Positions 8,467 through 16,740 of a stretch of DNA of 40,925 nucleotides are shown piece after piece; position 1 is the stretch's first letter, and the number at the start of each line of letters is the position of its first letter. Under the pieces are notes generated by a model. The model was not told where the DNA came from, did no database searches, and saw only the letters and a list, made by a program, of their open reading frames with translations. The DNA lies in the NCBI GenBank assembly GCA_947476295.1, contig CANJQC010000039.1, positions 1-40,925 on the forward strand, written 5' to 3'. Source of the DNA: Planctomycetaceae bacterium (GTDB taxonomy: Bacteria > Planctomycetota > Planctomycetia > Planctomycetales > Planctomycetaceae). Made by a program: the position numbers and the translations under genes.

Positions 8467-8484
8467 GCTGTCGGAACGGACAGC
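8467..8484 (-). promoter_or_regulatory. Hairpin in the rplM leader
   Basis: GCTGTC (8467-8472) and GACAGC (8479-8484) form a perfect 6-bp stem with a 6-base loop. On the minus strand the stem ends just before the AAGGA ribosome-binding site of rplM. Its position would suit autogenous control by L13, as known from L13 leaders in other bacteria, but the structure is small and could be chance. Confidence 0.3.
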
Positions 8485-8689
8485 CTGATCAAGAGGTCAG
8501 AATCAAAAAACAACGCCAAACCGCGCAAAATACGCAAAATACAGTGCTTTTCCGCCTATGGTGGGCATACGGCGTCGATTGATTGCCGGCCCATGGCGAA
8601 ACGAAGGAGGTCAATCTAACGACTTTGCCCCACACAATCAATGCTCGACCCCGCATTTCGCGTGGTTGATTCTCAACCGTGGTCCGCGC

Positions 8690-8721
8690 AAGAAAATGGG
8701 CACCGGCATGATACCGGTGCC
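8690..8721 (-). terminator. Probable intrinsic terminator of the surface repeat-protein gene
   Basis: An 8-bp GC-rich stem, GGCACCGG (8699-8706) with CCGGTGCC (8714-8721) and a 7-base loop, is followed on the minus strand by ATTTTCTT. It lies about 120 bases past the stop at 8839. The T run is interrupted, so termination may be partial. Confidence 0.55.
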
Positions 8722-8746
8722 GCGAGGGGACGCATCAACCTGAACC

Positions 8747-8780
8747 AGAGGGGAGAGAGGGGAGAGGAGGGGGGAGAGGA
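8747..8780 (+). repeat. 34-base pure purine tract
   Basis: All 34 bases are A or G, with G runs of 4, 4 and 6 separated by AGAGA and AGAGGA. It lies between two minus-strand transcription units, just upstream (in their direction) of the probable terminator at 8690-8721. The plus strand could form a G-quadruplex, and the duplex could form a triplex. The rest of the 390-base gap 8449-8838 holds the rplM promoter region and that terminator, and no gene. Confidence 0.6.
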
Positions 8781-8838
8781 TTAAATGAGTGCAACCGGGG
8801 AGATTGCACTCCGTTTCATGTCGGCTCTGCGATTGCGA

Positions 8839-9996
8839 CTATCGTTCGCGAACTGAATCGGCCATCGAGATTGACGGCTTCGTCAGGTCACTTTGTGAAA
8901 TGCTTCGTTCGCTGGACTTGCGTGTTGCTCGCCAGCCGGAAGACTTGGTTTCGGAGTTTTCGCCCACTGCTGCCGTTGAAGACGAGCGGCGATGTGCTGC
9001 CGGGGCAACTTCCTTGTTGGATTCACGGCGAGCAGACGGTGGAAACATAGTCGGCTCGTCATCACGGGCAGGTGTTTCGTGCGATGCACCATTTGCCGGG
9101 GTAGTCGAACTGCTGCGGTCGTATGGCTTGTCCGCTTCAAAGTTCTCCTTAGTAGCAGTGCGTGATGCACCGCCACCGACTGTATCGGGAATCGGTCGCT
9201 GAGCCGACTGGGTTGTGCTGTTAATAATCGGGTAGCCGAAGGCCATCTGTGTGCCACCGTAGTATCCGCCGTAAGCCATTGATGACCCAATGGGTACGGT
9301 GCGGTAGGCCGTCTGCGGACGCATCACGGTGACTTCCTCTTTCCGCATGACCAGTTTTTGTACGGCCACTTTCTCCCTCTTGAGTTCAGCTACCATTTTT
9401 GTGTCCTGAACGGTAACGCTGCGCGTTCCCTGCACAGCGACCTGACGTACCGAAGGCACGTTGCATGTCATCATGCTCGGAACATACTCACGAGACGTTG
9501 TGTAGTTCGGTACGAATGCTGTTCGCATCGAGTAACCCGTGCGATTCATCCATCCCATCACGCCCGGTCGCGGATCGACCTGACCCGGGGCACATTTGGC
9601 CACTGGGTGATACTTTGTAACCCAACGACCCATGTCACGGTTGACTGTGCGATTTTCGACGACGTTCTGATACGAAACAGTCGGAACTTCGACTTGCCGA
9701 CTGGTTGTCACAGGACGGTAGACTGTGACTTCACGTTCTTCCATCGCGGTTTCGTAATGCGGCACTTCCACAGTCTGTTTTTCACGAGCATACGTCGTGA
9801 CCGGAACAGTCTGATAGCAGGTCGCCTGCAACGGCTGAATTGGCGTACAACAACTGGCGGCGGTAATCGGTGCGGCCATCGATGTTCCGCAACTGGAACA
9901 TCCATCACCGTAGTACTGAGCCCTGGCGACACTGCTTTGCAATGCTACAGCCAACGCACCAAGCGCGGCACCAAGGGCGATTCTTCTGGACAGCAT
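8839..9996 (-). CDS. Secreted Tyr/Thr/Val repeat protein, likely cell-envelope
   Basis: This 385-residue protein has a clear signal peptide ending in ARA (about residue 26), then a Cys-rich patch. A long region of degenerate repeats follows: TVPVTTYAREKQTVEVPHYE, REVTVYRPVTTSRQVEVPTV, VSYQNVVENRTVNRDMGRWV and later RQVAVQGTRSVTVQDTKMV. The style resembles the Tyr-Thr-Val (YTV-like) envelope proteins described in planctomycetes; that assignment is inferred from composition and repeat pattern. After a Gly/Tyr-rich bridge, the last ~120 residues are hydrophilic, Ser/Arg/Ala-rich and probably disordered. The ATG at 9996 is set by AGGGA eight bases upstream. A structural role in the proteinaceous envelope is likely; no enzymatic motif is visible. 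Confidence 0.75.
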   Translation of the reverse strand: MLSRRIALGAALGALAVALQSSVARAQYYGDGCSSCGTSMAAPITAASCCTPIQPLQATCYQTVPVTTYAREKQTVEVPHYETAMEEREVTVYRPVTTSRQVEVPTVSYQNVVENRTVNRDMGRWVTKYHPVAKCAPGQVDPRPGVMGWMNRTGYSMRTAFVPNYTTSREYVPSMMTCNVPSVRQVAVQGTRSVTVQDTKMVAELKREKVAVQKLVMRKEEVTVMRPQTAYRTVPIGSSMAYGGYYGGTQMAFGYPIINSTTQSAQRPIPDTVGGGASRTATKENFEADKPYDRSSSTTPANGASHETPARDDEPTMFPPSARRESNKEVAPAAHRRSSSTAAVGENSETKSSGWRATRKSSERSISQSDLTKPSISMADSVRER

Positions 9997-10489
9997 GAGC
10001 TTCTTCCCTGAAGAAAGGATCACGAGCCTGCACACAGTTTGACAATAAACTGCAAGCGGGCGGATGAGACGGGTTTGGGCGTCAGTGTCACAACGCAGTT
10101 TGCTTCAGTGCGGCTGAAGTGGAATTGCGGTATGTCTGAAACCACTGAGGTGAGACAGAAGGCTCGCTTGTTTCTCTGCAAGGAAGCAGATCAGCAAGCA
10201 GAGCGTGATGAACAGGAGGATTTGGAAAGGAGTCGCAACAGTTTGGCTGAATCTGCCGGGAAACCCGTTGCGTGCGAGGGGAGATTTATCCCAACTCAAA
10301 ATTTGGGTCAAGACCTCTTAAAGTTTTGATTGCAATTATTCGAGAGCTCTGCACTGCAAAGCACGAAGCACTACAAAACAGGGCCTAGGATCGGCAGTTT
10401 TGGCCGATCAGTGCAGCCACCGGCACGTCCTGCGTGTATCACGGGTGTTTTGCTGGAAGTCGGATTCATGCAGCGGCAGAGACGAACAG
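9997..10489. other. Intergenic stretch without a confident gene
   Basis: About 490 bases lie between tadA and the repeat-protein gene, both on the minus strand, and should hold the latter's promoter. Open frames on both strands (e.g. 10039-10329 plus; 10311-10105 minus with one hydrophobic helix) lack ribosome-binding sites and recognisable families. GATCGGC (10389-10395) with GCCGATC (10403-10409) is a 7-bp hairpin about 80 bases past tadA, with no T run beyond it. Confidence 0.4.
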
Positions 10490-10981
10490 CTATTTCTTTC
10501 CAAGTGCGCGCTGTTGCCGAAAAAATTCCTGAAGAATTGCGCGGCAGTCTTCCTGCATCACGCCGCCCAGCACCGCCGCCTGATGGTTCAGTCGAATGTC
10601 GGATGTCAGACTGAAGAGCGAATGACAGGCCCCCGCTTTTGGATCGGTTACCCCATAAACCACGCGAGGAATTCTGGCCTGAACGATGGCACCAGCGCAC
10701 ATCGTACACGGCTCAAGCGTGACGTACAGCGTACAATCAAGCAGTCTCCAGGACTGCAGAACCTCCGCCGCCTGAGTGATCGCGATCATTTCAGCGTGTG
10801 CTGTCGGATCATTGAGCATCTCGCGCTGGTTGCAGGCTTCAGCAATGATTTTTTCCTGATGCACAATGATCGCCCCGACCGGAACTTCTCCCTGATCAAA
10901 CGCCAACACTGCCTGATCCAGCGCTTTCTTCATCCAGAAATCGTGTGGCGTAAATGGATGGGATGGAAGTGGGTCCGACAC
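10490..10981 (-). CDS. tadA: tRNA-specific adenosine deaminase TadA
   Basis: This 163-residue zinc deaminase converts A34 to inosine in tRNA-Arg(ACG). The zinc/active-site residues are all present: H62 and E64 in TAHAEM, and C92 and C95 in PCTMCAGA. The DPTAHAE and [10 protein letters not shown] blocks together with the C-terminal helices distinguish TadA from cytidine deaminases. I place the start at GTG 10981 because AAGGA lies nine bases before it and the length then fits the family. The frame remains open 19 codons further upstream without a ribosome-binding site. The gene is flanked by non-coding DNA on both sides, so it is probably monocistronic. Confidence 0.93.
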   Translation of the reverse strand: MSDPLPSHPFTPHDFWMKKALDQAVLAFDQGEVPVGAIIVHQEKIIAEACNQREMLNDPTAHAEMIAITQAAEVLQSWRLLDCTLYVTLEPCTMCAGAIVQARIPRVVYGVTDPKAGACHSLFSLTSDIRLNHQAAVLGGVMQEDCRAILQEFFRQQRALGKK

Positions 10982-11146
10982 AGGCAGAGTTCCTTGCAAA
11001 AGCAGGACTGAAAAATTGCAATTTTGTAAACATTGCAACGATCGAGCATTGTAAGAAATTCAAAACCATCCGACGAATCATGGTCGCTGGACCGCATGCC
11101 GAAAGCACCTGAAAAAACATGATCATGCTGTAAGTACAATAAAAAT

Positions 11147-11437
11147 AATGGGTTGCGGTGATTTAGAAGTGGCGATCGTGTCGAATTTCGACATGCTCCG
11201 ATGCTCGAATGGCACAGACATTGCTTAGTGGTTGTGATGAGAGAGAGAATGGGCTCGGAGTGAGATCCTTGAGCCCGACCGCTGCCCTGAGAACGCAGCA
11301 CACTGCCTTGAGACGCAGTGCAGAGAGAGACGATGGCTCGCCTGAGAAACGAGCCCGTGTATTTGAGCGAGTGCCTGAGAAACCTCGCTCCTTGAAAAAG
11401 GCCATCGGATTCAATTCAATCCGATCGGCCTTTTTTT
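11147..11437 (+). ncRNA. Candidate structured RNA: five hairpins sharing a UGAGA loop
   Basis: No credible gene occupies 10982-11599. On the plus strand, five hairpins follow each other at 11251-11276, 11281-11299, 11301-11320, 11335-11355 and 11365-11390. The stems differ (GGGCTC/GAGCCC, GCTGC/GCAGC, CACTGC/GCAGTG, GGCTCG/CGAGCC, GAGCGAG/CTCGCTC). The loops are nearly the same: GTGAGA, CCTGAGAAC, CTTGAGAC, CCTGAGAAA, CCTGAGAAA. Different stems that all pair, under a fixed loop core TGAGA, are what selection on RNA structure would leave. A sixth hairpin without the motif lies at 11177-11195. A strong intrinsic terminator closes the series at 11437. The 5' end is uncertain: TACAAT at 11135-11140 is a possible -10 box (start near 11147), but no good -35 box is seen. 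A multi-site protein-binding or sponge RNA is one possibility. The family is not one I recognise. Confidence 0.7.
11395..11437 (+). terminator. Intrinsic terminator of the candidate RNA
   Basis: GGCC plus ATCGGATT (11400-11411) pairs with AATCCGAT (11418-11425) and GGCC (11427-11430), with one bulged C and a 6-base loop. T7 follows at 11431-11437. The A5 run on the other side (11395-11399) would allow termination in both directions, but no gene on the minus strand reads into it from the right. It must therefore serve a plus-strand transcript starting in the gene-free stretch. Confidence 0.85.
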
Positions 11438-11599
11438 ATGCGCCAACGTCAGTGGTTTTTCTGATGGCATGGAGTTCGATACACTGGCGTCAGCAGAGGA
11501 CGGGGTCGCCGCGACGGCTGGGGACAGTCTGTCCGCGACCGCGGGGAAAGAATCGACTCACAGCAATCCTGGTTTATTTTAGAATCGAAAGCGAAAGTC

Positions 11600-12061
11600 A
11601 TGTCTGATCAGGACAAACGAAGCACCATTATTTCTGAACTCTGTGTCGCCTACTGGATGGAGATGGAAACGGTGATGAATTACATCGCCTGCTCCATAAA
11701 TCTGGATGGCGTTCGGGCGGAAGAAATCAAGTCGTCGCTGCAGGCAGATATTGCTGCGGAAATGATGCATGCTCAGTTGCTGGCGAAACGCATCAAGACG
11801 GTCGGCGGAATCGTTCCCGGCAGTGCGTCGTTCGTGTCGCGACAGGACAGCCTGCAACCTCCGAAAAAGATGACAGACGTGGTCTCCGTCATCAAGGGTG
11901 TGATTGTTGCCGAAGACTCAGCGATCGCACAGTATTCAAAAATCATTCAACTGTGCGATGGCTTCGACTATGTGACGCAGGATCTGTGCATCACCGCACT
12001 TGGTGATGAAGAAGAGCATCGCCGTGAATTCATGGGCTTTCTGGCTGAGTACGAAGGATAA
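11600..12061 (+). CDS. Ferritin-like diiron protein
   Basis: This 153-residue helical protein carries ferritin-like diiron ligands in the expected order: Glu in MEMETVMNY (E21/E23), E54 and H57 in AEMMHAQ, E105 in VAEDSAIAQY, and E137/H140 in GDEEEHRREF. The length and the four-helix spacing fit bacterioferritin- or Dps-like proteins of the ferritin-like superfamily, probably cytosolic and involved in iron storage or peroxide protection. I see no Met clearly placed as the heme ligand of bacterioferritin. The ATG at 11600 has only a weak Shine-Dalgarno sequence (GAAAG). It stands alone, downstream of the candidate RNA's terminator, so its promoter should lie in 11438-11599. Confidence 0.82.
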   Translation: MSDQDKRSTIISELCVAYWMEMETVMNYIACSINLDGVRAEEIKSSLQADIAAEMMHAQLLAKRIKTVGGIVPGSASFVSRQDSLQPPKKMTDVVSVIKGVIVAEDSAIAQYSKIIQLCDGFDYVTQDLCITALGDEEEHRREFMGFLAEYEG

Positions 12062-12149
12062 ACCTGGAAGGCCAGAGAGGGCACGCCCCCCAACACTCAT
12101 TCATTCCATCTGTGGCACCCACAGAAGGATCCATACCATCCGCTTAAGC

Positions 12150-12171
12150 ACGGTCGGCTTGCTCCGACCGT
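12150..12171. other. Perfect 8-bp hairpin at the end of the sulfatase relic
   Basis: ACGGTCGG (12150-12157) and CCGACCGT (12164-12171) form a perfect stem with a 6-base loop, touching the last base of the relic's stop codon. There is no T run on either strand. It may be a transcript-stabilising 3' end or a fragment of a dispersed palindrome. Confidence 0.4.
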
Positions 12172-12923
12172 CACTTACCTCCGCGCATGGCTGATTCCCA
12201 CTTTGGTTCCCATGCTGGAATCTCGGTGCGCGCGGATTGCAGCCAAGTGCCGATTGTCGCAGCGATTTCGGGATGCAACTTGGCCACATCATTAACTTCT
12301 GCGACGTCCGTTTCTGTATCGAAGAGTTGCACGGGAGCGTTCGGGCTGCCCGTGCGAATTCCTTTCCAGCGACCTCGATACAGAGCGGCCTGACGGAAAC
12401 CGCCTTCGTGGAATTCCCAGTACAGGAATTCATACTCGGGCTGCTGATCGGGATGGCCCGTCAATGTAGGCACAAAACTGATCGAATCAATTCCGGGAGG
12501 CGGTGCAGCCTGAGCCAGTTCGGTCGCAGTCGCCATCCAGTCGCCAAAATAGGCCACATGAGGCGACTCGGTTCCGGCAGCGATGTGCTTCGGCCACCAG
12601 GCAATCGCGGGAACACGAATGCCGCCGTCCGTGAGACTGCGTTTGATGCCGGAATAGGGCCCGCTCGGATCGAATCGCTTCAGACCATGATGACTTTCAT
12701 TGTGCGGGCCATTGTCACTGGTAAAGACGACGAGCGTGTTTTACGCGATGCCCAGTTCCTGAAGTTTGTCGAGCAATCGACCGACATGCCCGTCCAGCCG
12801 CGTGATCATCGCCGCATGTCCTTTTGGCGTTGACTTCAGCGTGTCAGCCGCAGTCGCCGCTGAAATCATGCAAAAGCAAGCCAGTACCACGGTGAAAAAA
12901 ACATGCATGGATCGATGGTTCAT
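12171..12923 (-). pseudogene. Sulfatase relic: in-frame internal deletion plus stop codon
   Basis: Read from the ATG at 12923, the frame gives a signal peptide (MNHRSMHVFFTVVLACF…ATAA). It then jumps directly into the second half of an arylsulfatase: KGHAAMITRLDGHVGRLLDK, then NTLVVFTSDNGPHNESHHG, then SLTDGGIRVPAIAWWP. The N-terminal half with the formylglycine motif (C/S-x-P-x-R) and most metal ligands is missing, although the frame is kept. A TAA at 12741-12743 interrupts the chain where relatives have Asp or Glu (LGI-A-x-NTLV). The rest stays open to the stop at 12171. No active sulfatase can be produced. Planctomycetes carry many sulfatase genes, so loss of one copy is unsurprising. Confidence 0.92.
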
Positions 12924-13432
12924 TATACTGATTTTCTCTGCTCAGGCCGTTGGCGTTGTGGCATGATCTAGCTCGGTCGCACTAAAACACGACGGTCAAC
13001 GCTCAGGGCGTAAACTAGGCATGTTCCTGGATGACCTTCAGGCTTTGTTCGATTGAGGTGGCATCGTACATTTCAACCCATGCGCACGCGATTCAAGGGC
13101 CGGAGGCACGACTTACCTCCGCACTTGTCCGAGTCGGCCGACCCCGCAGGTAAACCATTGATTGGCGACGGTTTACAATGTTGACATACACCGGCAACAC
13201 GGTGAATTCACGGTGAATTCATTGAAATAGAGTCGATCGCCTCAAGAGGGGTCTGGACACATGGTGACCATGCATCATTGTGAACGACCAACAGCAACGG
13301 CCTTCGATACAAAGGAAGTCTGCACGCATGACTGGAAATTCACGGCAGCTTCGACAGAATGCGGGCAGACTTCGCTGAGTGCCTGTGCGGGGAAGTCAGA
13401 ATTCGCCCTGTTTTCTGCGGAAGCGTTTTTCA
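12924..13432. other. Gene-free stretch with a probable gene remnant
   Basis: About 510 bases hold no complete gene. On the minus strand, 13090-13015 reads IACAWVEMYDATSIEQSLKV and ends at TAG. That looks like the C-terminal scrap of a lost gene, but it is too short to name. ACGGTGAATTC occurs twice in tandem (13199-13209 and 13210-13220). TTGACA at 13181-13186 is a fair -35 box for the plus-strand peptidase operon, but the matching -10 is poor (GAATTC at 13204). The 12-base string acttacctccgc occurs both here and at the 3' end of the sulfatase relic. Confidence 0.4.
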
Positions 13433-15502
13433 ATGACGTCTAAGAGTTCGATACGACAATGGATTTGTACCTGGCCGATGCTGGTCGCAATGGCTCTGGC
13501 TTCTGTCGCTGGTTTCGCGACCGCAGAGGACACGAAACTGGATTCCGGCATTGATCCGGATGGCTTCGATACGACGGTCCGGCCGCAGGACGATCTGTTT
13601 CTGCATGTGAACGGACGCTGGTTGCTGTCCACGGAAATCCCGTCTGACAAGTCCAACTACGGATCATTCACGGCGCTCGATGATGCGGCTCGGGAAAATA
13701 TCCGTGCCATCATTGAAGAGTCCGTTAGAAACCCAACCGATGACAATAGTCACAAAGTCGGCGACTTCTACCGCAGCTTTATGAACGAAGAGTTGATTAC
13801 GAAAAAAGGCCTGACGCCTCTGAAGGCACAACTGGATGCGATCGATTCGCTGTCCACAATTGAAGATGTCGTGCGATTTTTCGGCCGCGTCAACGTCGTC
13901 GGAATCGGCAGTCCGTTTGGTTTTGGCATTGGGACGGACGATAAAAACTCATCACGCTATCTGGCGGGGATCTCTCAGGGCGGAACGACGCTGCCGGATC
14001 GTGACTACTACCTTGAGAGTGATGAAAAGTACGCACAGGCACGCACGGCATTGAAGGCTTATATCGTCACGCTTTATGAACTTGCCAAACTGCCACACGG
14101 TGATGCTGCGGCCGAAAATATTCTGAAACTGGAAACCGCTCTGGCCAAAGCTCAGTGGTCACGAACAGAACTTCGCGACGCGGAGAAGCGATACAACCTG
14201 TATGAAGTTGCGAAGCTGAGTGAGATCTCCACAAAGTTGCCGTGGTCAGCATTCTTCGGAGCGGTCGGTGCGCCGGATCTCAAAGAAGTCAACGTGATCA
14301 CTCCCAGCTTCTTCGTGGCGCTGGAAACCATTCTGGCCGAGACGCCGATTGACACATGGAAGCAGTATTGTCGATTTCGGCTGCTGGATGCTGCCGCAGA
14401 ATATCTGACACCTGAATTTGTCGATGCGCACTTTGAGCTGCATGATCGCACAATCACTGGCGTTCCCGAACAGCAGCCTCGCTGGAAGCGAGCCGTCGAT
14501 GCAACATCCGGCGCGGGTGCAGGAGATTTTGGAGTGCTGGGCGAATCGCTGGGACAGCTTTATGTGCAGAAACATTTTCCGGCAGAATCACGACGGCGGA
14601 TGGACGAGCTGGTCGCGAACCTGATGAAGACATATGAAATCAGTATCCATGAGCTTTCATGGATGACAGACGCAACCAAAGAAAAGGCGCTGGACAAACT
14701 AAGTAAGATCACGACAAAAATCGGATACCCGGATGAGTGGCGGGACTATTCCAAACTGGAAATCAAGGCCGACGATCTGGTTGGAAACATGATGCGCTCC
14801 GCAGAGTTTGAACATCATCGTCAGTTGGATCGTCTCAACCAACCGGTCGATCGCAAGGAATGGGGGATGACGCCTCAGACAGTGAACGCTTACTACAATC
14901 CCAGCATGAATGAGATTGTTTTTCCGGCCGCCATTCTGCAGCCTCCCTTCTTTGATGCACTGGCCGACGATGCGGCCAATTATGGTGGCATCGGTGCTGT
15001 CATCGGTCACGAAATCAGTCACGGCTTCGACGATGAAGGCAGCAAGTACGACGGTGACGGCAATTTGCAGAACTGGTGGACGGAAGCAGACCGCGAAGCC
15101 TTTGAAAAGCTCACCGGCCAGCTGGTCACACAATTTGAAGGATACGAAGCACTGCCAGGTCGTAAACTCAACGGCAAGCTGACGCTTGGTGAGAATATCG
15201 CTGACCTGAGCGGTATGGCGATCGCCTACAAGGCCTACCGCATGTCACTGGGCGACAAAGACGGCCCTGTGATTGACGGTCATACTTCGGCTCAGCGGTT
15301 CTTCCTCAGCTGGGCACAAATCTGGCGGCGTAAGTACCGGGAGGATGAACTCATTCGCCGCCTTGTAATCGATCCGCATTCGCCGTCCAGCTTTCGTGCC
15401 AACGGGCCGATCTCCAATCTGGATGCGTTTTATGAAGCCTTCAGCGTGAAACCCGGTGACAAGTTGTTTAAGCCTGAAGCAGACCGCATTCAGATCTGGT
15501 AG
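13433..15502 (+). CDS. pepO: Secreted M13 (neprilysin-like) zinc metallopeptidase
   Basis: This 689-residue peptidase has an N-terminal signal peptide (about 1-32). A long M13 N-domain follows, then the catalytic core: NAYYNPSMNEIVFPA, then HEISHGFDDEG with zinc ligands H526 and H530 and catalytic E527, and GENIADLSG with the third ligand E587 and D591. It ends in IQIW, close to the usual C-x-W ending of the family. M13 enzymes cleave short peptides; with the signal peptide this copy should act in the periplasm or outside. The ATG at 13433 has GGAAG nine bases upstream, so an in-frame start 18 codons earlier is rejected. It is the first gene of a probable five-gene run ending with the photolyase. 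Confidence 0.93.
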   Translation: MTSKSSIRQWICTWPMLVAMALASVAGFATAEDTKLDSGIDPDGFDTTVRPQDDLFLHVNGRWLLSTEIPSDKSNYGSFTALDDAARENIRAIIEESVRNPTDDNSHKVGDFYRSFMNEELITKKGLTPLKAQLDAIDSLSTIEDVVRFFGRVNVVGIGSPFGFGIGTDDKNSSRYLAGISQGGTTLPDRDYYLESDEKYAQARTALKAYIVTLYELAKLPHGDAAAENILKLETALAKAQWSRTELRDAEKRYNLYEVAKLSEISTKLPWSAFFGAVGAPDLKEVNVITPSFFVALETILAETPIDTWKQYCRFRLLDAAAEYLTPEFVDAHFELHDRTITGVPEQQPRWKRAVDATSGAGAGDFGVLGESLGQLYVQKHFPAESRRRMDELVANLMKTYEISIHELSWMTDATKEKALDKLSKITTKIGYPDEWRDYSKLEIKADDLVGNMMRSAEFEHHRQLDRLNQPVDRKEWGMTPQTVNAYYNPSMNEIVFPAAILQPPFFDALADDAANYGGIGAVIGHEISHGFDDEGSKYDGDGNLQNWWTEADREAFEKLTGQLVTQFEGYEALPGRKLNGKLTLGENIADLSGMAIAYKAYRMSLGDKDGPVIDGHTSAQRFFLSWAQIWRRKYREDELIRRLVIDPHSPSSFRANGPISNLDAFYEAFSVKPGDKLFKPEADRIQIW

Positions 15503-15567
15503 TGTGTGTGCTTTTGCCCCGATGTCAATTGTTTAAAGTGTGTATGTTTTATCCAAAAGGATACCTT

Positions 15568-16740
15568 ATGCGACTACTTATCGCACCCATCGCAGTTGTC
15601 CTGCTGACAACGGCCATGATGTCCGGTGTTCGCGCTGATGATATCTCCGCTGCCATTAACGTGCTCCGGGCGGTTCAGCCGGGAGCCGTGGATTCGGCTG
15701 CGGCCCGCGACGCCGTTCGTGAGCTGACAACGGGCGGTTCGCAGGCATTGTTACCGTTGCTGCGTGGCTTTCGCGATGCTACTCCGCTTACAGTCAACTG
15801 GCTGAGAAATGCCTTTGAACAAATTGCGGACGCGGAAACCAAAGCCGGTCGTAAGTTGCCGCAACAGGAACTGGAAGCATTTGTGCGGGATCAGAATCAG
15901 TCGCCGTTCGCGCGGCGACTGGTGTATGAAACGCTGAAGCGGTCAGATGCCGGGATTGAGGATCGGTTGATTCCAGACATGCTGCTTGACGCCAGTCCTG
16001 AATTTCGCCGTGACGCTGTCGCGCTGCTGATCAAAGAAGCCAGCGCCATCCCTGATGCCGCCAAAGCCACACCGCTTTATCGCAGAGCATTCAGCGGAGC
16101 AGTCCATGAAGATCAGGTCAAAACAATTGCCGAGGCACTTCGCAAGCACAACGAAGTGGTTGATATTCAGAAGCACTTCGGTTTTCTTCCCCAATGGTCG
16201 ATCGTCGGGCCCTTCGATAACAAGGACGGAAAAGGCTTCGCAGTGGCTTGCGGACCGGAACTGGACGTCAACGCTTCAAAAGCTCCGGACCTGCAGGCGG
16301 AGTATGACGGACAAACTGACAAAGTTCGCTGGCGGCCCATTGCCACAACCGACGACTACGGCGTCGTAGATATTGCGAAACAAATCGAAAACTACAAGGG
16401 TTCTCTGATGTACGCCACTACGATATGGACGAGCAACAGGGATCAGCAGGCTGAGATTCGTCTGGGCACGCCCAATTCGTGGAAACTGTGGGTGAATGGC
16501 AAGCTGGTCTTTGAGCGTGAAGAGTACCATCGCAGTTCGCAACTGGACCAGTATCGAGTCCCGGTGACTCTGAAAGCAGGCAGCAACACTCTGCTGTTTA
16601 AGATCTGTCAGAATGAACAAACTCAGGACTGGGCTCAACGTTATCAGTATCAAATCCGCATCTGTAACAGTACGGGTTCTGCGCTGTTGCCATCGACCAG
16701 TACCGCGCGAAGTGACGCGAGATCAGGAGTTCAACAATGA
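15568..16740 (+). CDS. Secreted HEAT-like plus jelly-roll protein
   Basis: This 390-residue protein has a signal peptide (MRLLIAPIAVVLLTTAMMSG…RA). An all-helical part of about 175 residues follows, resembling HEAT-type repeats (e.g. DASPEFRRDAVALLIKEASA). The last ~180 residues are beta-rich: PQWSIVGPFDNKDGKGF, then GTPNSWKLWVNGKLVFEREE and KAGSNTLLFKI. Such segments resemble carbohydrate-binding or PA14-like jelly rolls in planctomycete exported proteins. No catalytic motif is seen. The ATG at 15568 has AAGG seven bases before it. Its stop overlaps the next gene's start (ATGA), so the two are probably translationally coupled. A role with the neighbouring propeller protein is likely but unknown. 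Confidence 0.75.
   Translation: MRLLIAPIAVVLLTTAMMSGVRADDISAAINVLRAVQPGAVDSAAARDAVRELTTGGSQALLPLLRGFRDATPLTVNWLRNAFEQIADAETKAGRKLPQQELEAFVRDQNQSPFARRLVYETLKRSDAGIEDRLIPDMLLDASPEFRRDAVALLIKEASAIPDAAKATPLYRRAFSGAVHEDQVKTIAEALRKHNEVVDIQKHFGFLPQWSIVGPFDNKDGKGFAVACGPELDVNASKAPDLQAEYDGQTDKVRWRPIATTDDYGVVDIAKQIENYKGSLMYATTIWTSNRDQQAEIRLGTPNSWKLWVNGKLVFEREEYHRSSQLDQYRVPVTLKAGSNTLLFKICQNEQTQDWAQRYQYQIRICNSTGSALLPSTSTARSDARSGVQQ

Noticed and set aside
7969-8619. 216-codon plus-strand frame opposite rplM
   Set aside because: It is the antisense shadow of the clear L13 gene.
9358-10011. 217-codon plus-strand frame opposite the surface repeat protein
   Set aside because: It is His/Arg/Cys-rich antisense of a gene with a signal peptide and good ribosome-binding site.
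10039-10329. Plus-strand 96-codon frame between tadA and the repeat-protein gene
   Set aside because: No ribosome-binding site or family; composition fits chance. The minus-strand frame here with one hydrophobic helix is equally unsupported.
11209-11607. 132-codon plus-strand open frame from an ATG over the hairpin series
   Set aside because: It crosses a strong intrinsic terminator and the start of the ferritin-like gene, has no ribosome-binding site, and the base pattern is explained by hairpins.
12741-12743. Recoding of the TAA in the sulfatase frame
   Set aside because: The enzyme already lacks its catalytic half, so read-through would serve no evident purpose.
12187-12833. Long plus-strand frames opposite the sulfatase relic
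   Set aside because: They are shadows; the minus-strand reading has unmistakable sulfatase motifs despite its stop codon.
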